From assembly GCA_002344215.1 (NCBI GenBank), contig DDSV01000009.1, positions 50,355 to 114,354 on the forward strand: 64,000 bases of DNA. Direction: 5' to 3'. The number at the start of each line of letters is the position of its first letter. The first letter of the stretch is position 1. Under the pieces are notes generated by a model that ran no database searches, was not told the DNA's origin, and saw only the letters and a program-made list of their open reading frames with translations. Origin of the DNA: Akkermansiaceae bacterium UBA2381. Lineage in GTDB: Bacteria; Verrucomicrobiota; Verrucomicrobiia; Verrucomicrobiales; DEV007. The position numbers and the translations under genes are program-made. Positions 50,368 to 59,068 of this stretch are shown piece after piece.

Positions 50368-51068
50368 GATTGAAAGATCGTCCCGATCTCCTCTTCGCTC
50401 ATCGCCCGCCACTGCCCTTCCTCGAGGTCGTCGGGCAGTTGGAATCCACCGATGGAGAGACGTTTGAGAGCGAGGACATGATTCCCCGCCGCTGCGAACA
50501 TCCGGCGGACCTGGTGGTATCGGCCTTCCTGAAGCGTGACGAGGGCTTCCTTTTCTCCGATTACTTCAAGAGAAGCGGAAAGCAATGGCTTGCTCTCGCC
50601 GTTCAGCATGAGAGTGCCGGAGGCGAAGAGCTCAGCCTCATGTCCCTCGATGGGCCGGTCCAGGATGGCATGATAACGTTTCCGGCAGTGGGACTTCGGA
50701 TGGATGATGCGATGGAGTAACTTTCCATCATCCGTCATGAGCAATAGACCGGTCGTGTCCTTGTCGAGACGGCCTGCGGGATTCAAGGCCGGACTCCGTT
50801 CCGCGAAACGAGGCGGGAGGAGATCGTAGACGGTATTACCCGGATCGTCGAAACTACAGGTGTAGCCATCCGGCTTGTTCAGGGCGATGACGAGCGGTGG
50901 TGCCGGGTCGAGCGGCTCTCCGCGAAAACGAATCTGACCGTGAGGAGGCACTTCATTTTCCTTGAGGGCACGTCCGCCTTCATCGGTGACAACTCCCTGC
51001 CGGATGAAACGCTGCACCTCCTTGCGGGATCCGTATCCGAGATTGGCGAGAAGCTTGACGAGTTTCAT
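50364..51068 (-). CDS. rsuA: 16S rRNA pseudouridine synthase RsuA-type
   Basis: About 234 aa from the ATG at 51068 (MKLVKLLANLGYGSRKEV); an upstream start at 51098 would overlap the previous gene. N-terminal S4 domain (about 1-45) with RQGVVTDEGG, then the catalytic domain with the pseudouridine synthase motif GRLDKDTTGLLLMTDDG, whose Asp is the nucleophile, and LNKPDGYTCS, CRKRYHAILD and EGRYHQVRRMFAA. It modifies U516 in 16S rRNA by analogy with RsuA. It lies downstream of another rRNA-modification gene (rsmC-like) with a 13-nt gap, likely co-transcribed. Confidence 0.92.
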   Translation of the reverse strand: MKLVKLLANLGYGSRKEVQRFIRQGVVTDEGGRALKENEVPPHGQIRFRGEPLDPAPPLVIALNKPDGYTCSFDDPGNTVYDLLPPRFAERSPALNPAGRLDKDTTGLLLMTDDGKLLHRIIHPKSHCRKRYHAILDRPIEGHEAELFASGTLMLNGESKPLLSASLEVIGEKEALVTLQEGRYHQVRRMFAAAGNHVLALKRLSIGGFQLPDDLEEGQWRAMSEEEIGTIFQS

Positions 51069-51081
51069 ACGAGGGGGCGAC

Positions 51082-52089
51082 TCAGCGTTTCTGCGCAAAG
51101 ATGAGTTTGTAAGTCTTGTCCTCCGTGATTCGATTCCACGTTAGCCGGGTCGAGTCGAGCACGGCCTCGTAGGGAAGCTGACGGTTGGCAACGAGGAACA
51201 ATCGACCGCCCTTTCTGAGAGAGTCGGCGGCAGAAGTCAGGAATGCTTTCCCGAGATCCACATCGGTGGTCCGTCCGTCATGAAAAGGGGGATTCATGAG
51301 GATGGCGTCATAGGTTCCGGGAAGGCCGGTCGTGACATCGTGCCAGTGAAAGCCGGTGCGGGTGTCCTCTCCGGCGAGATTGAGACGGGCACAGTCGAGG
51401 GCGCGGGCATCACTGTCGAAGAGGTCGATTCGTTTGATTTTGGGAAATCGTTTTAGTGCTTCGGACGAAAGGAAACCCCATCCTGATCCCGGATCGGCGA
51501 GATTTCCTGAGAGATCGCCGGGGAGATGCTCGATGAGAAGTTGTGAGCCCGGATCAATCCGTTCACTGCTGAAGATCCCGGCCTGCGTGGTGTAATCCGT
51601 GCCGGGAATTTTCTTGAGCTCTCCGAGGGCGCTCCATTCCGCGAACAAAGTCTCGTTCCATGATCCGTCATCGACCGCAAAAAATACCCGGCATTTGTTT
51701 TTCTGGATGGAAGTGATCCCGCCGGTCGCCTTCGACAGTTCTTTTTCAAAACGTCCCGCGCCGGTGGTGTTGGGCATCGCGGCGACAAGGGTGCCTCCGG
51801 GAGCGAGATGATGACGGGCCATGGCAAACTCCGACAGAATCGCATCGCGTGATTTTCCCGGTAGCACCATGACCACCGGCCATTTCTCAGCCGGAACGAC
51901 GTGCTCACGGCGAAGGCCTGCCTTGTCCCAGGCGACGGCGAGGGGTTTGAGAGCCTGCCATCCCGTGAGGTCCGGCCAGAGACGGAGTTCCGGATGCGCT
52001 TCAGCACCAAGGAACAAGGCCCGTTCGGGGGCGGCGACACGGCCCTCTCCCGAAAAAGCCAGCATCAGGGTTTCCAGGGCGGGATTCAT
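51082..52089 (-). CDS. rsmC: 16S rRNA guanine-N2 methyltransferase RsmC-type
   Basis: About 335 aa from the ATG at 52089 (MNPALETLML); the frame extends to a TTG at 52125. Two related domains: an N-terminal degenerate methyltransferase-like half (VVMVLPGKSRDAILSEFAM) and a C-terminal active domain with the SAM motif LADPGSGWGFLSSEAL and the catalytic NPPF motif (AILMNPPFHDGR). This architecture fits RsmC/RlmG (16S rRNA G1207 or 23S G1835). The NPPF motif supports guanine-N2 specificity; which of the two targets is modified cannot be decided from sequence. It starts the two-gene unit with rsuA. Confidence 0.85.
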   Translation of the reverse strand: MNPALETLMLAFSGEGRVAAPERALFLGAEAHPELRLWPDLTGWQALKPLAVAWDKAGLRREHVVPAEKWPVVMVLPGKSRDAILSEFAMARHHLAPGGTLVAAMPNTTGAGRFEKELSKATGGITSIQKNKCRVFFAVDDGSWNETLFAEWSALGELKKIPGTDYTTQAGIFSSERIDPGSQLLIEHLPGDLSGNLADPGSGWGFLSSEALKRFPKIKRIDLFDSDARALDCARLNLAGEDTRTGFHWHDVTTGLPGTYDAILMNPPFHDGRTTDVDLGKAFLTSAADSLRKGGRLFLVANRQLPYEAVLDSTRLTWNRITEDKTYKLIFAQKR

Positions 52090-52125
52090 GAAGGCGGTCT
52101 TAGCCTGCGGGTCATGCCGTGTCAA

Positions 52126-52382
52126 TCAATGAAGCGGCCAAAAGAGGACTCACCGCCCGTAGGGATCCGGGCATGAACGGAGCCGTTTTTCTCCGCCGAT
52201 TACTCGAAGGGTTCCAAGCCGGCCGCATCAGCCGACTCAATATGACCGATTGGGGTCCACCCGACTATCTCCGTGAGGAATTACTATGGCCGAATGGCAG
52301 CCGCCGTTTTAAGGGAGGATCGAAACCGCTTTCGGACCGTGAGGGGGAGGGAAAGACCGAGTGATTGTATGGGAGGGGACGG
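52126..52382. other. Non-coding stretch
   Basis: No gene supported. A plus-strand ORF (52173-52364; starts MNGAVFLRRLLEG) has no recognisable domain, and I do not call it. The site next to the truncated toxin suggests that DNA was lost here. Confidence 0.5.
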
Positions 52383-52412
52383 TTATCCTTCAGCGAACTT
52401 AATCCGGTTCAT
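52383..52412 (-). pseudogene. Truncated toxin start codon region (RelE/ParE-like)
   Basis: ATG overlaps the antitoxin stop (CCATGA) and reads MNRIKFAEG before a TAA. Overlapping ATGA and an M-x-R-I/V-x-F start are what a RelE/ParE-type toxin normally shows. The rest of the toxin is not present on the minus strand downstream. The identification rests on nine residues and context. Confidence 0.35.
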
Positions 52413-52618
52413 GGGCGACCAATCGAGGACTTCACTTTGTCCCAGTCGAAAAGCCTGGACTCTCCTGATTCGACCCGGCGACGGCGAGATTCGAGGAGCG
52501 TCTTATGCTCTTCCGAAATTTCCGCCTGCTCGAAATGCTCTCGAAGGTCGTCCCAAATCATCTCCATGATCAGAAATTTTTCCTCGGTGGGGAGGCGTTT
52601 GATTTCTTCAGTGGTCAT
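52409..52618 (-). CDS. Orphan addiction-module antitoxin (TIGR02574-type)
   Basis: About 69 aa from the ATG at 52618 (MTTEEIKRLPTEEKFLIMEM); the frame extends 78 nt further but that part has no similarity to the family. The pattern IKRLPTEEKFLIMEMIWDD, then a Glu-rich middle, and LLESRRRRVESGESRLFDWD matches the putative addiction-module component family (paired with RelE/ParE toxins): the family's C-terminal LDxR-x-y-GxxxWdev block is recognisable as SRRRRVESGES. The toxin partner should follow directly, but only nine residues remain, so this is a solitary antitoxin. Confidence 0.75.
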   Translation of the reverse strand: MTTEEIKRLPTEEKFLIMEMIWDDLREHFEQAEISEEHKTLLESRRRRVESGESRLFDWDKVKSSIGRP

Positions 52619-52847
52619 GACAAGAGGATACGCTGGGACATGACACGGAGCTAGTTTCTTTTTGAGGTGAAAGTTGGGGAAATGAGGATCTGGCACCGTA
52701 GATTAGATGTGCACCCATAGAGGCGAGAAGTAAGGACAGGTAGAGGTGGGGGGTTATGATTGCAGGCGCCATCCCGGCATGACGATCTTTCCCATCACTC
52801 AATGGAGGGTTGTATCCGGTAGCCTCGACAGGTTACTATCCTGACCC

Positions 52848-53666
52848 ATGCCCCTCCGTATTCTCACCTTCCTCATTGTTCTTTTCTGGATGGGCACGGT
52901 TGGCTGGCTGTGTGCGGTGGTGTGGGCTCCGCCGGAGTCGCGGATGTCGCAGATTGACCCGCTCGAGGTCTATCGGGTTTTCTTTAACTGGAACGATTCG
53001 GCGAACATGACGCTGCTCGAGCACGGAATACGGCGTGGACAGATCACGGTGGCGGGCGGTTCGGGGGAGGATGCGGAAACGGGAACAATCCTGCGGGTGC
53101 TTTCAGTCTCGGGATCAATCGAGAAGTATGACGAACTCACGTCCTCCTCGCTCGTTGATCTGTTCTGGAAAGGAACGGTGGAGTTCAGTGAGGCCATGGC
53201 GATGGAGGAGGGGGAATTTTCTGTTCGCATTCCCAGGCAGGAATTGACCGCCCAGCTCTCGGTCACGGGGGCGGCGGCGGGATACAAAGCGAAGGTCCTT
53301 ATGGCCGGACGCGAGATTTTGAATTTCGACAGTGCCGCGAGCGGGCAATCAAATAACGCCCTCGCGTCGCAATTGCTCGCTACGGGTGGAATGGGGGCCA
53401 TCCCGGGACTCGGGGATTTCAATCCGGCGGCGATCAAGTTCGAGACGGAGGCCCGGATGGGAAACTTCAATTTTGCCGGACGTGATATGCGGGCCTTCCT
53501 CCTGAGGTTGCGTCATCCGGAGCAGGACCAGGAAATCCGGGTCTATCTTAGCGAAGTGGGGGAGCCGCTGAAAATCGAAACAGACCTTGGCTTTGAAGCA
53601 ATTTCGGAGATCCTTGTCCCGCTCGATGCCTACCGGCGCGAGACACCACCACGACTGAATGATTGA
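52848..53666 (+). CDS. Hypothetical membrane-anchored protein upstream of ABC ATPase
   Basis: 272 aa. One N-terminal hydrophobic helix (ILTFLIVLFWMGTVGWLCAV), then an extracytoplasmic part with LEVYRVFFNWNDSANMTLLE, LVDLFWKGTVEFSEAMAMEE and LRLRHPEQDQEIRVYLSEVG. No family recognised. It overlaps the ABC ATPase gene by 8 nt, which suggests that the two act together, but it has only one membrane segment and cannot be the permease. A 229-nt gap separates it from the antitoxin gene. Confidence 0.7.
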   Translation: MPLRILTFLIVLFWMGTVGWLCAVVWAPPESRMSQIDPLEVYRVFFNWNDSANMTLLEHGIRRGQITVAGGSGEDAETGTILRVLSVSGSIEKYDELTSSSLVDLFWKGTVEFSEAMAMEEGEFSVRIPRQELTAQLSVTGAAAGYKAKVLMAGREILNFDSAASGQSNNALASQLLATGGMGAIPGLGDFNPAAIKFETEARMGNFNFAGRDMRAFLLRLRHPEQDQEIRVYLSEVGEPLKIETDLGFEAISEILVPLDAYRRETPPRLND

Positions 53667-54402
53667 AATTTCGAATCTCTCGATGCGCTACGGCGATCTT
53701 CTCGCGCTCGACCATCTCGATCTCACGATTGAGCGGGGAGAGTTCTTCGCCTTTCTCGGCCCCAACGCGGCGGGGAAAACGACGACGATCAAGCTGCTCA
53801 CCGGACTGCTCGCCCCGACCGGGGGAACCGCGAAGATCTGCGGGTTTGATATTCAGAAGGATCCGCTCGAGGCAAAACGCCGCATCGGCTACATCCCTGA
53901 TGTCGCCGAGTTCTACGACAAACTCACCCCGATCGAATTCATGGCCTTCATCGCCGAGCTCTTTCAGGTCGACTACGCGGCCGCGAAAAAGCGGACCCCG
54001 GAACTGATGGAGCAGTTCTCCCTGATTCCCTATGGCAAACAGCGGATTGAGAATCTCAGCCACGGTACCCGGCAGCGGCTTGCCTTTGCCTCGGCTCTCC
54101 TCCACGAACCCGAGGTCATCATCGTCGACGAACCCATGGTCGGTCTCGATCCCAAAAATGCCCGGGTCGTGAAAGAAGAGCTGAAAGCCCGCAGCCGCGC
54201 GGGAGTCACGGTTTTTCTTTCGACTCATCTCCTCAATGTTGCCCACGAACTGGCCGACCGCGTCGGGATCATCAACAACGGGAAGCTGTGCGCCCTCGGA
54301 ACGGTCGAGGAGATCCGCAGCGGGGTGGTCGGCGGGGGAGGGCAGTCGCTCGAAGAGTTGTTCCTGGAGATCACGGATGATGCAGGGGAAACGGAGGGGT
54401 GA
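53659..54402 (+). CDS. ABC transporter ATP-binding protein
   Basis: 247 aa. Walker A GPNAAGKTTTIK, Q-loop region GYIPDVAEFYDKLTPIEF, signature LSHGTRQRLAFASALLHEP (a variant of LSGGQ), Walker B VIIVDEPMVGLD, and the H-loop STHLLNVAHEL. This is the type of ATPase found in CcmA/NatA-like exporters. The usual permease gene is missing: the upstream gene has one helix and the downstream gene is a peptidase-like protein. It may work with a permease encoded elsewhere. It starts inside the preceding gene (8-nt overlap). Confidence 0.93.
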   Translation: MIEISNLSMRYGDLLALDHLDLTIERGEFFAFLGPNAAGKTTTIKLLTGLLAPTGGTAKICGFDIQKDPLEAKRRIGYIPDVAEFYDKLTPIEFMAFIAELFQVDYAAAKKRTPELMEQFSLIPYGKQRIENLSHGTRQRLAFASALLHEPEVIIVDEPMVGLDPKNARVVKEELKARSRAGVTVFLSTHLLNVAHELADRVGIINNGKLCALGTVEEIRSGVVGGGGQSLEELFLEITDDAGETEG

Positions 54403-54547
54403 GCTTGAACGTCACTTCGCCCCTACCTGTCGAAGCTCATTGTTGAATGATTTTTCCCTTCTTTATTTGCAAACGGCATCAATCTCAAAATCACGGATTC
54501 CCGCTTGTTGAAATCGTGTCTCAATCTAGGTTGCGACGTGTCCTCGC

Positions 54548-55726
54548 ATGGGAAAACGAACTATTACTGCAAAGCCGCGCGAGGCTGTTCTGGCGCATCG
54601 CGACAAGCTCAAAAATCTCCGTGAGATTCTTTTTGCGAATGTGGTGATGGCCGGCGAGATCCCCGCTCCCACGGGGTTTGAGCGACGGATCACCCGATTC
54701 CTGAGTGACCGTTTCACCGAGTGTGGTCTCGATAACATTTCCCTCGATCAGGCGGGCAACGTGGCGGGGGTGCTTTCGGGCAAAACCGGTGGTCGCAACC
54801 TGCTCGTGGCGGCTCATGTCGACAAGATCTGGGCGGAAACGGCGGACCACACCGTCTCGGTCGGCGTCGGCCGGATGAGCGGACGGGGGCTGGCCGACAA
54901 CAGTCTCGGGGCGGCGGTTCTGGCGACGCTGCCGCTCATTCTGGCCGAGTTGGAGATTGAACTGGATTCGAATCTGATTCTCCTCGGAACGACCCGCAGT
55001 TTCGGCCGGGGAAACCTCCGCGGAATGCGGTTTTTCCTCGAAAATTCGGAATCTGAGATCCACTCGGCACTTTGTCTCGAGGGAATCGACCTCGGGCGGC
55101 TGAGCTTTTCGAGTCTTGGCATGGCCCGGGGGGAGATCACGGTGGAGCAATCGAGTCCGCTCGATGAGGGAAGCGAGGGCGGTAATCCGTCCGGGGTTGT
55201 TGCGGTGCTATCGGAGTTGGTCAGTGCCATGCTGCAGATCAATCAGCGCGAGAGCCCTGCCACCCGTATTCTCATCGGGTCGATCGAGGCCGGCTCGGGC
55301 TACAGTGTGCCTCCGCGCAGCGGGCTGGTTCGTTTTGAGATCAGGAGTCTGGATGCCGGTCGGGTTGCCCGCATTGAAAGAGAAATCGTGGCGCTGGTCG
55401 AAAGCTTTTCCGGTCGGGCCGGAATTTCCTCCAGGATCGAAATGATCGCCCACCGCCAGCCCGGTGATCTCGGGTCCAAACATCCGCTGGTGAGAGAGGC
55501 TAGGGAAACGCTCGAGGCCCTCGGGATTGAATCCCGGGTTGAGCCGAGCGTTTCGGAGCTGGCCTCGCTTCTTGAGAAGCGAATTCCATCATTGACGCTC
55601 GGGGTCACGCGAGGTGAGAATCGGCATTCTCCCCAGGAATCCATTTATCTTGATCCGATCTTCGACGGCCTCGCCCAACTCGTCTCGGTCCTGCAATTCA
55701 TGGACACGGGAGATTTTTCTTTTTAG
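54548..55726 (+). CDS. M20-like metallopeptidase homologue with degenerate catalytic Glu motif
   Basis: 392 aa. M20-type zinc motifs: LVAAHVDKIWAE (His, about residue 91), GRGLADNSLGAAVL (bridging Asp, about 116), SALCLEGIDLG (third ligand region) and GENRHSPQE (His, near 358), with a lid/dimerisation domain between. In active M20 enzymes the strand before the LRGM helix ends in a Glu-Glu pair; here it reads LLGTTRSFGRGNLRGMRF (near 149-156), so the catalytic base is absent. It may be a binding protein or use another base. It is the first gene of a close plus-strand series: the next starts 3 nt after its stop. Confidence 0.75.
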   Translation: MGKRTITAKPREAVLAHRDKLKNLREILFANVVMAGEIPAPTGFERRITRFLSDRFTECGLDNISLDQAGNVAGVLSGKTGGRNLLVAAHVDKIWAETADHTVSVGVGRMSGRGLADNSLGAAVLATLPLILAELEIELDSNLILLGTTRSFGRGNLRGMRFFLENSESEIHSALCLEGIDLGRLSFSSLGMARGEITVEQSSPLDEGSEGGNPSGVVAVLSELVSAMLQINQRESPATRILIGSIEAGSGYSVPPRSGLVRFEIRSLDAGRVARIEREIVALVESFSGRAGISSRIEMIAHRQPGDLGSKHPLVREARETLEALGIESRVEPSVSELASLLEKRIPSLTLGVTRGENRHSPQESIYLDPIFDGLAQLVSVLQFMDTGDFSF

Positions 55727-55729
55727 AGC

Positions 55730-56716
55730 ATGTCAGGGATCGACGACAGGATAGCGCGGTGGCTTGAGACGAACACCTTTCACCACAGTGAGTTCTGGGA
55801 CATGCAGGAACTCGTCCGGGCGAAGAAGGAGGCCGGACTGACGATCAGTCTCTGCATTCCCACGCTCAACGAGGAGACGACCATCGGAAAAGAGATCATC
55901 GTTTTCAAAAGCGAGCTGATGGATCGCTATCCGCTCATTGATGAGATCGCGGTGATCGACTCGGGTTCCACCGACCGGACTCTCGAGATCGCGGCGAGTT
56001 ACGGGGCGGATACCTATCTCTCCTCGGAGATTTTGCCGAAGCACGGGTTCAGACCCGGGAAAGGGGAGAATCTCTGGAAGGCGATCTATCAACTGCGCGG
56101 TGACATCATCTGCTATGTCGATGCGGACATCAAAAACATCCACGCCAAGTTTGCCAGCGCCCTCGTCGCGCCGCTCATTTACCGGCCCGAGATCCAGTAT
56201 GTGAAGGCCTTTTACGACAGACCCCTTGCCCTCTCTGATGATATGCGTCCCTCGGGAGGAGGACGGGTTACGGAGATCCTCGTGCGCCCCCTCTTCTCGC
56301 TCTTTTTCCCCGAGCTGACCGCGCTGATCCAGCCGCTCTCAGGTGAGTATGCAGTGCGGCGCGAAGTCCTCGAAAAACTTCCTTTTCCGATCGGGTACGG
56401 GGTCGAGACATCCCATCTGATTGACCTGTATCAACTGAGCGGGCTCGATGCTTTTGCCCAGACCGACCTCGACAGCCGGGTGCACCGGAACCAGTCGACG
56501 GCTGACCTTGGGAAGATGTCCTTCGGGATTCTCCAGAGTTTCCTCGATCGTCTCAAGACCTACGGCATGGCGAAAGATCTCCCCGAACTGCACGGCCTCT
56601 TTCGGCAGTTCCAGGCCGAGGGGCGGCGTTACGAACAGGTCACCCGGGAGATTTTTGAGGAAGAGCGGCCTCCGATGATTACTTTACCCGAATACCGCGA
56701 GCGGCATGGCAGATAG
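55730..56716 (+). CDS. gpgS: Glucosyl-3-phosphoglycerate synthase (GT81)
   Basis: 328 aa. GT-A fold motifs of GpgS: LCIPTLNEETTIGKEI, VIDSGSTDRTLEIA, ICYVDADIKNI (DxD-type metal motif), KAFYDRPL, LIQPLSGEYAVRREVL and PIGYGVETSHLIDLY, all typical of GT81. It uses a nucleotide-glucose and 3-phosphoglycerate to form glucosyl-3-phosphoglycerate, the first step of glucosylglycerate synthesis (a compatible solute, also a precursor of methylglucose lipopolysaccharides in mycobacteria). The length fits the family. It starts 3 nt after the M20-like gene and overlaps the GT4 gene by 11 nt, so it belongs to one operon. Confidence 0.88.
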   Translation: MSGIDDRIARWLETNTFHHSEFWDMQELVRAKKEAGLTISLCIPTLNEETTIGKEIIVFKSELMDRYPLIDEIAVIDSGSTDRTLEIAASYGADTYLSSEILPKHGFRPGKGENLWKAIYQLRGDIICYVDADIKNIHAKFASALVAPLIYRPEIQYVKAFYDRPLALSDDMRPSGGGRVTEILVRPLFSLFFPELTALIQPLSGEYAVRREVLEKLPFPIGYGVETSHLIDLYQLSGLDAFAQTDLDSRVHRNQSTADLGKMSFGILQSFLDRLKTYGMAKDLPELHGLFRQFQAEGRRYEQVTREIFEEERPPMITLPEYRERHGR

Positions 56717-58172
56717 GAGAAAACGCAGGGTAGCGATCGTGCATTACCACCTCAGACGGGGAGGGGTCACCCGGGTCATTGAGGCGGCCCGTGATATCCT
56801 CACGGCGCTCGGGGATGAGGTCATCATTCTTTCCGGGGAGCCGGCCCTGTCCGATGCCCGGCAGGCGGGAGTCAGGGTGGTGCAGGCCCTGAACTACCGG
56901 AAGACGGGAAGTCCGGTCGTGGCGGAGAGTCTTGCCGAGGAGTTGAAAAAAGAGGCTGAGGCCGGACTTGGAGGGCCGGTGGATATCTGGCATTTTCACA
57001 ATCCGACCCTGGCGAAGAACGTTCTTTTTCCCAGTGTCATTCGCGAGCTGGCCTCTCAGGGGGAGAGAGTGGTCCTCCAGCTCCACGATTTCTCGGAAGA
57101 CGGGAGGCCGGGTAACTACACGAGTCAGCGTTCATTTTTCGACACCGAGTCGAGCTTCGAGGAAACGCTTTATCCCACCGCAAAGCAGATCCACTACGCC
57201 ACGATCAACCGCCGTGACCACGATTTTCTGAAAGCCGCGGGAATCTCCGGAGCCAATCTCCATGTCATTCCGAACGCAATTCCTGATCTCGCGGTGACAA
57301 CCCATCCGGAGGAGCGGCCATTTTCCCGGGGAAAACTCTTTGCCCTTTATCCTTCACGGGGAATCCGGCGAAAAAACATCGGGGAACTTCTCCTCCTCGC
57401 GCTCATCTACGGGGACCGGGTTGATTTTGCGACGAGTCTGAGTCCGGAGAATCCCGAGTGGCAGAAGATCCATGATGAATGGGCCGCCCTCGCCCTCGAG
57501 TTGGAACTTCCGGTAAAACTCGGTGTTGCCGACGGGAGCGAATATTCTTTTTTTGATCTGTTAGGCTGGGCGGACTTCATTGTTACGACGAGCATTGCGG
57601 AAGGATTCGGTCTCGCCTTTCTCGAACCGTGGATCATCGGAAAGCCGGTCATGGGGCGGGACCTCCCGGATATCACGAGGGACTTCGCCGCGAACGGGAT
57701 CGAGATGAGCAATCTCTACCAGCGGATTGATCTGCCGGTGGAATGGCTCGACGCGGAAGAACTGAATTCGGCGATCGAGTCGATGCTGCGGCGCAGCTAC
57801 CTCGCCTACGACTGCCAGCTTCCGCGGTCGGCGATCAAGCAGACACTGAAGGCCTGGATTAAGAAGGGAAGGATTGATTTCGGCGTTCTCAGCGAGCCGT
57901 TTCAGATGCAGATCCTGAGGAAACTGAAAAAAGATCCCGCTCTGCTCGATCAAATCTCGATTCCGCCTCTGGCTCTCTATACCGGTCGGGAGATTGCGGA
58001 GCGACGCGAGATCATCCGGCAGGTCTACAGTCTCACTCGCTACGGCCAGCTGCTTGAGCAGATGTATGAGCGGGTCGGAGCGAGCCCGGTCGGAAAGGTC
58101 TCCCACCTGCCGACACGGAAAGTGCTGCAACAGTTTCTGAATCCGTCGCGGCTTAATCTGCTGCGCAATTGA
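56706..58172 (+). CDS. GT4-family glycosyltransferase
   Basis: 488 aa. GT-B fold: N-terminal AIVHYHLRRGGVTRVIEAAR (glycine-rich loop), IWHFHNPTLAKNV, VVLQLHDFSEDGRPGNYTSQ, ATINRRDHDFLKAAG, HVIPNAI; C-terminal ALYPSRGIRRKNIGELLLLA and IVTTSIAEGFGLAFLEPW (the E(x7)E donor site). The C-terminal ~110 residues are an extra helical region. It starts inside gpgS (overlap 11 nt). From knowledge of the glucosylglycerate and mannosylglucosylglycerate pathways, a GT4 enzyme adding a second hexose to glucosyl-3-phosphoglycerate is a reasonable hypothesis; the donor and acceptor are not shown by sequence. Confidence 0.75.
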   Translation: MADRRKRRVAIVHYHLRRGGVTRVIEAARDILTALGDEVIILSGEPALSDARQAGVRVVQALNYRKTGSPVVAESLAEELKKEAEAGLGGPVDIWHFHNPTLAKNVLFPSVIRELASQGERVVLQLHDFSEDGRPGNYTSQRSFFDTESSFEETLYPTAKQIHYATINRRDHDFLKAAGISGANLHVIPNAIPDLAVTTHPEERPFSRGKLFALYPSRGIRRKNIGELLLLALIYGDRVDFATSLSPENPEWQKIHDEWAALALELELPVKLGVADGSEYSFFDLLGWADFIVTTSIAEGFGLAFLEPWIIGKPVMGRDLPDITRDFAANGIEMSNLYQRIDLPVEWLDAEELNSAIESMLRRSYLAYDCQLPRSAIKQTLKAWIKKGRIDFGVLSEPFQMQILRKLKKDPALLDQISIPPLALYTGREIAERREIIRQVYSLTRYGQLLEQMYERVGASPVGKVSHLPTRKVLQQFLNPSRLNLLRN

Positions 58173-58174
58173 CG

Positions 58175-59068
58175 ATGGATCATGCCGCTTATGTCCGGGA
58201 GGTGATGCGTTCCCTTGTTCCATCGGAGACGGGACTGGTGGCGAAATTGCCTGAACTGCCCGGAATCCGGGCGGTGGTTTTTGACATCTACGGGACGCTC
58301 CTCATCTCGGGCGCGGGAGAGATTTGTCCTGCGGCAGGTGCTTCGGGTGAAGAAGTCAGAAGTAATGACGGGGAACGAAATGCCTCGGCCAATTCTTTTG
58401 CCGAACGAGAGTTTGGAGAGAAAGGGGATGGCTTCTTCCGGGTGTATCAGGAAACGATCATCCGGCATCAGGACCGGCGGCGTTCGTTTGGTGTCGCGTT
58501 TCCGGAAGTGGACATTCGTGAGGTCTGGGTGGACACGCTTGCGGCGCTCGGTCTGCCTCCGCGTGAGCCGGATGAAATTGAAGATCTGTCGGTGCGGTTT
58601 GAATGTTCTGTCAATCCGGTATGGACCATGCCCGGTGCGGCCGGGGTGATCGAGCAGGTGAGGCTTGCCGGGCTGAAAATGGGAATAATCTCCAATGCCC
58701 AGTTCTATACCTTGCCGGTCATGGAGGGACTTTTCGGGACGACCCTCGACGGATTGGGATTTGATCCTTCGTTACAGGTGTTCTCCTTTCAGTTGCTTGA
58801 GGGAAAACCATCGCCGCGTCTTTTTGACGACCTTGCCGGAAAGGCGGGGGAGTGCGGAATAGAACCCGGGCAGATTTTTTATCTTGGCAATGACATGAGC
58901 AAGGACGTTCTTCCGGCCCGGGCAACCGGATTCCGGACGGGGCTGTTTGCGGGTGATGCGGCAAGCCTTCGCCTTGGAGGGCACAGTGTCGCCGAAGCTT
59001 TTTCCCTCGCGGATGCAGTGATCACGGACCTTGCCCAGATCCCCCGGCTTCTCAAGATATTGTCATGA
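58175..59068 (+). CDS. HAD-superfamily phosphatase
   Basis: About 297 aa from the ATG at 58175 (the TTG at 58169 overlaps the GT4 stop). HAD motifs: VVFDIYGTLLIS (motif I, DxYGT), GIISNAQFYT (motif II), LEGKPSPRLFDD (motif III Lys) and FYLGNDMSKDVLPARATG (motif IV). The second Asp of motif I is replaced by Tyr, as in phosphonatase- and dehalogenase-type members; phosphatases normally use DxD, so the activity needs caution. By position it could be the phosphatase that releases glucosylglycerate from its 3-phospho precursor, an inference. It ends overlapping the CBM9-like gene by 4 nt. Confidence 0.8.
   Translation: MDHAAYVREVMRSLVPSETGLVAKLPELPGIRAVVFDIYGTLLISGAGEICPAAGASGEEVRSNDGERNASANSFAEREFGEKGDGFFRVYQETIIRHQDRRRSFGVAFPEVDIREVWVDTLAALGLPPREPDEIEDLSVRFECSVNPVWTMPGAAGVIEQVRLAGLKMGIISNAQFYTLPVMEGLFGTTLDGLGFDPSLQVFSFQLLEGKPSPRLFDDLAGKAGECGIEPGQIFYLGNDMSKDVLPARATGFRTGLFAGDAASLRLGGHSVAEAFSLADAVITDLAQIPRLLKILS

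Noticed and set aside
52173..52364. Plus-strand ORF starting MNGAVFLRRLLEG
   Set aside because: Short, no recognisable domain, and in a region that seems to have lost a toxin gene; coding not supported.
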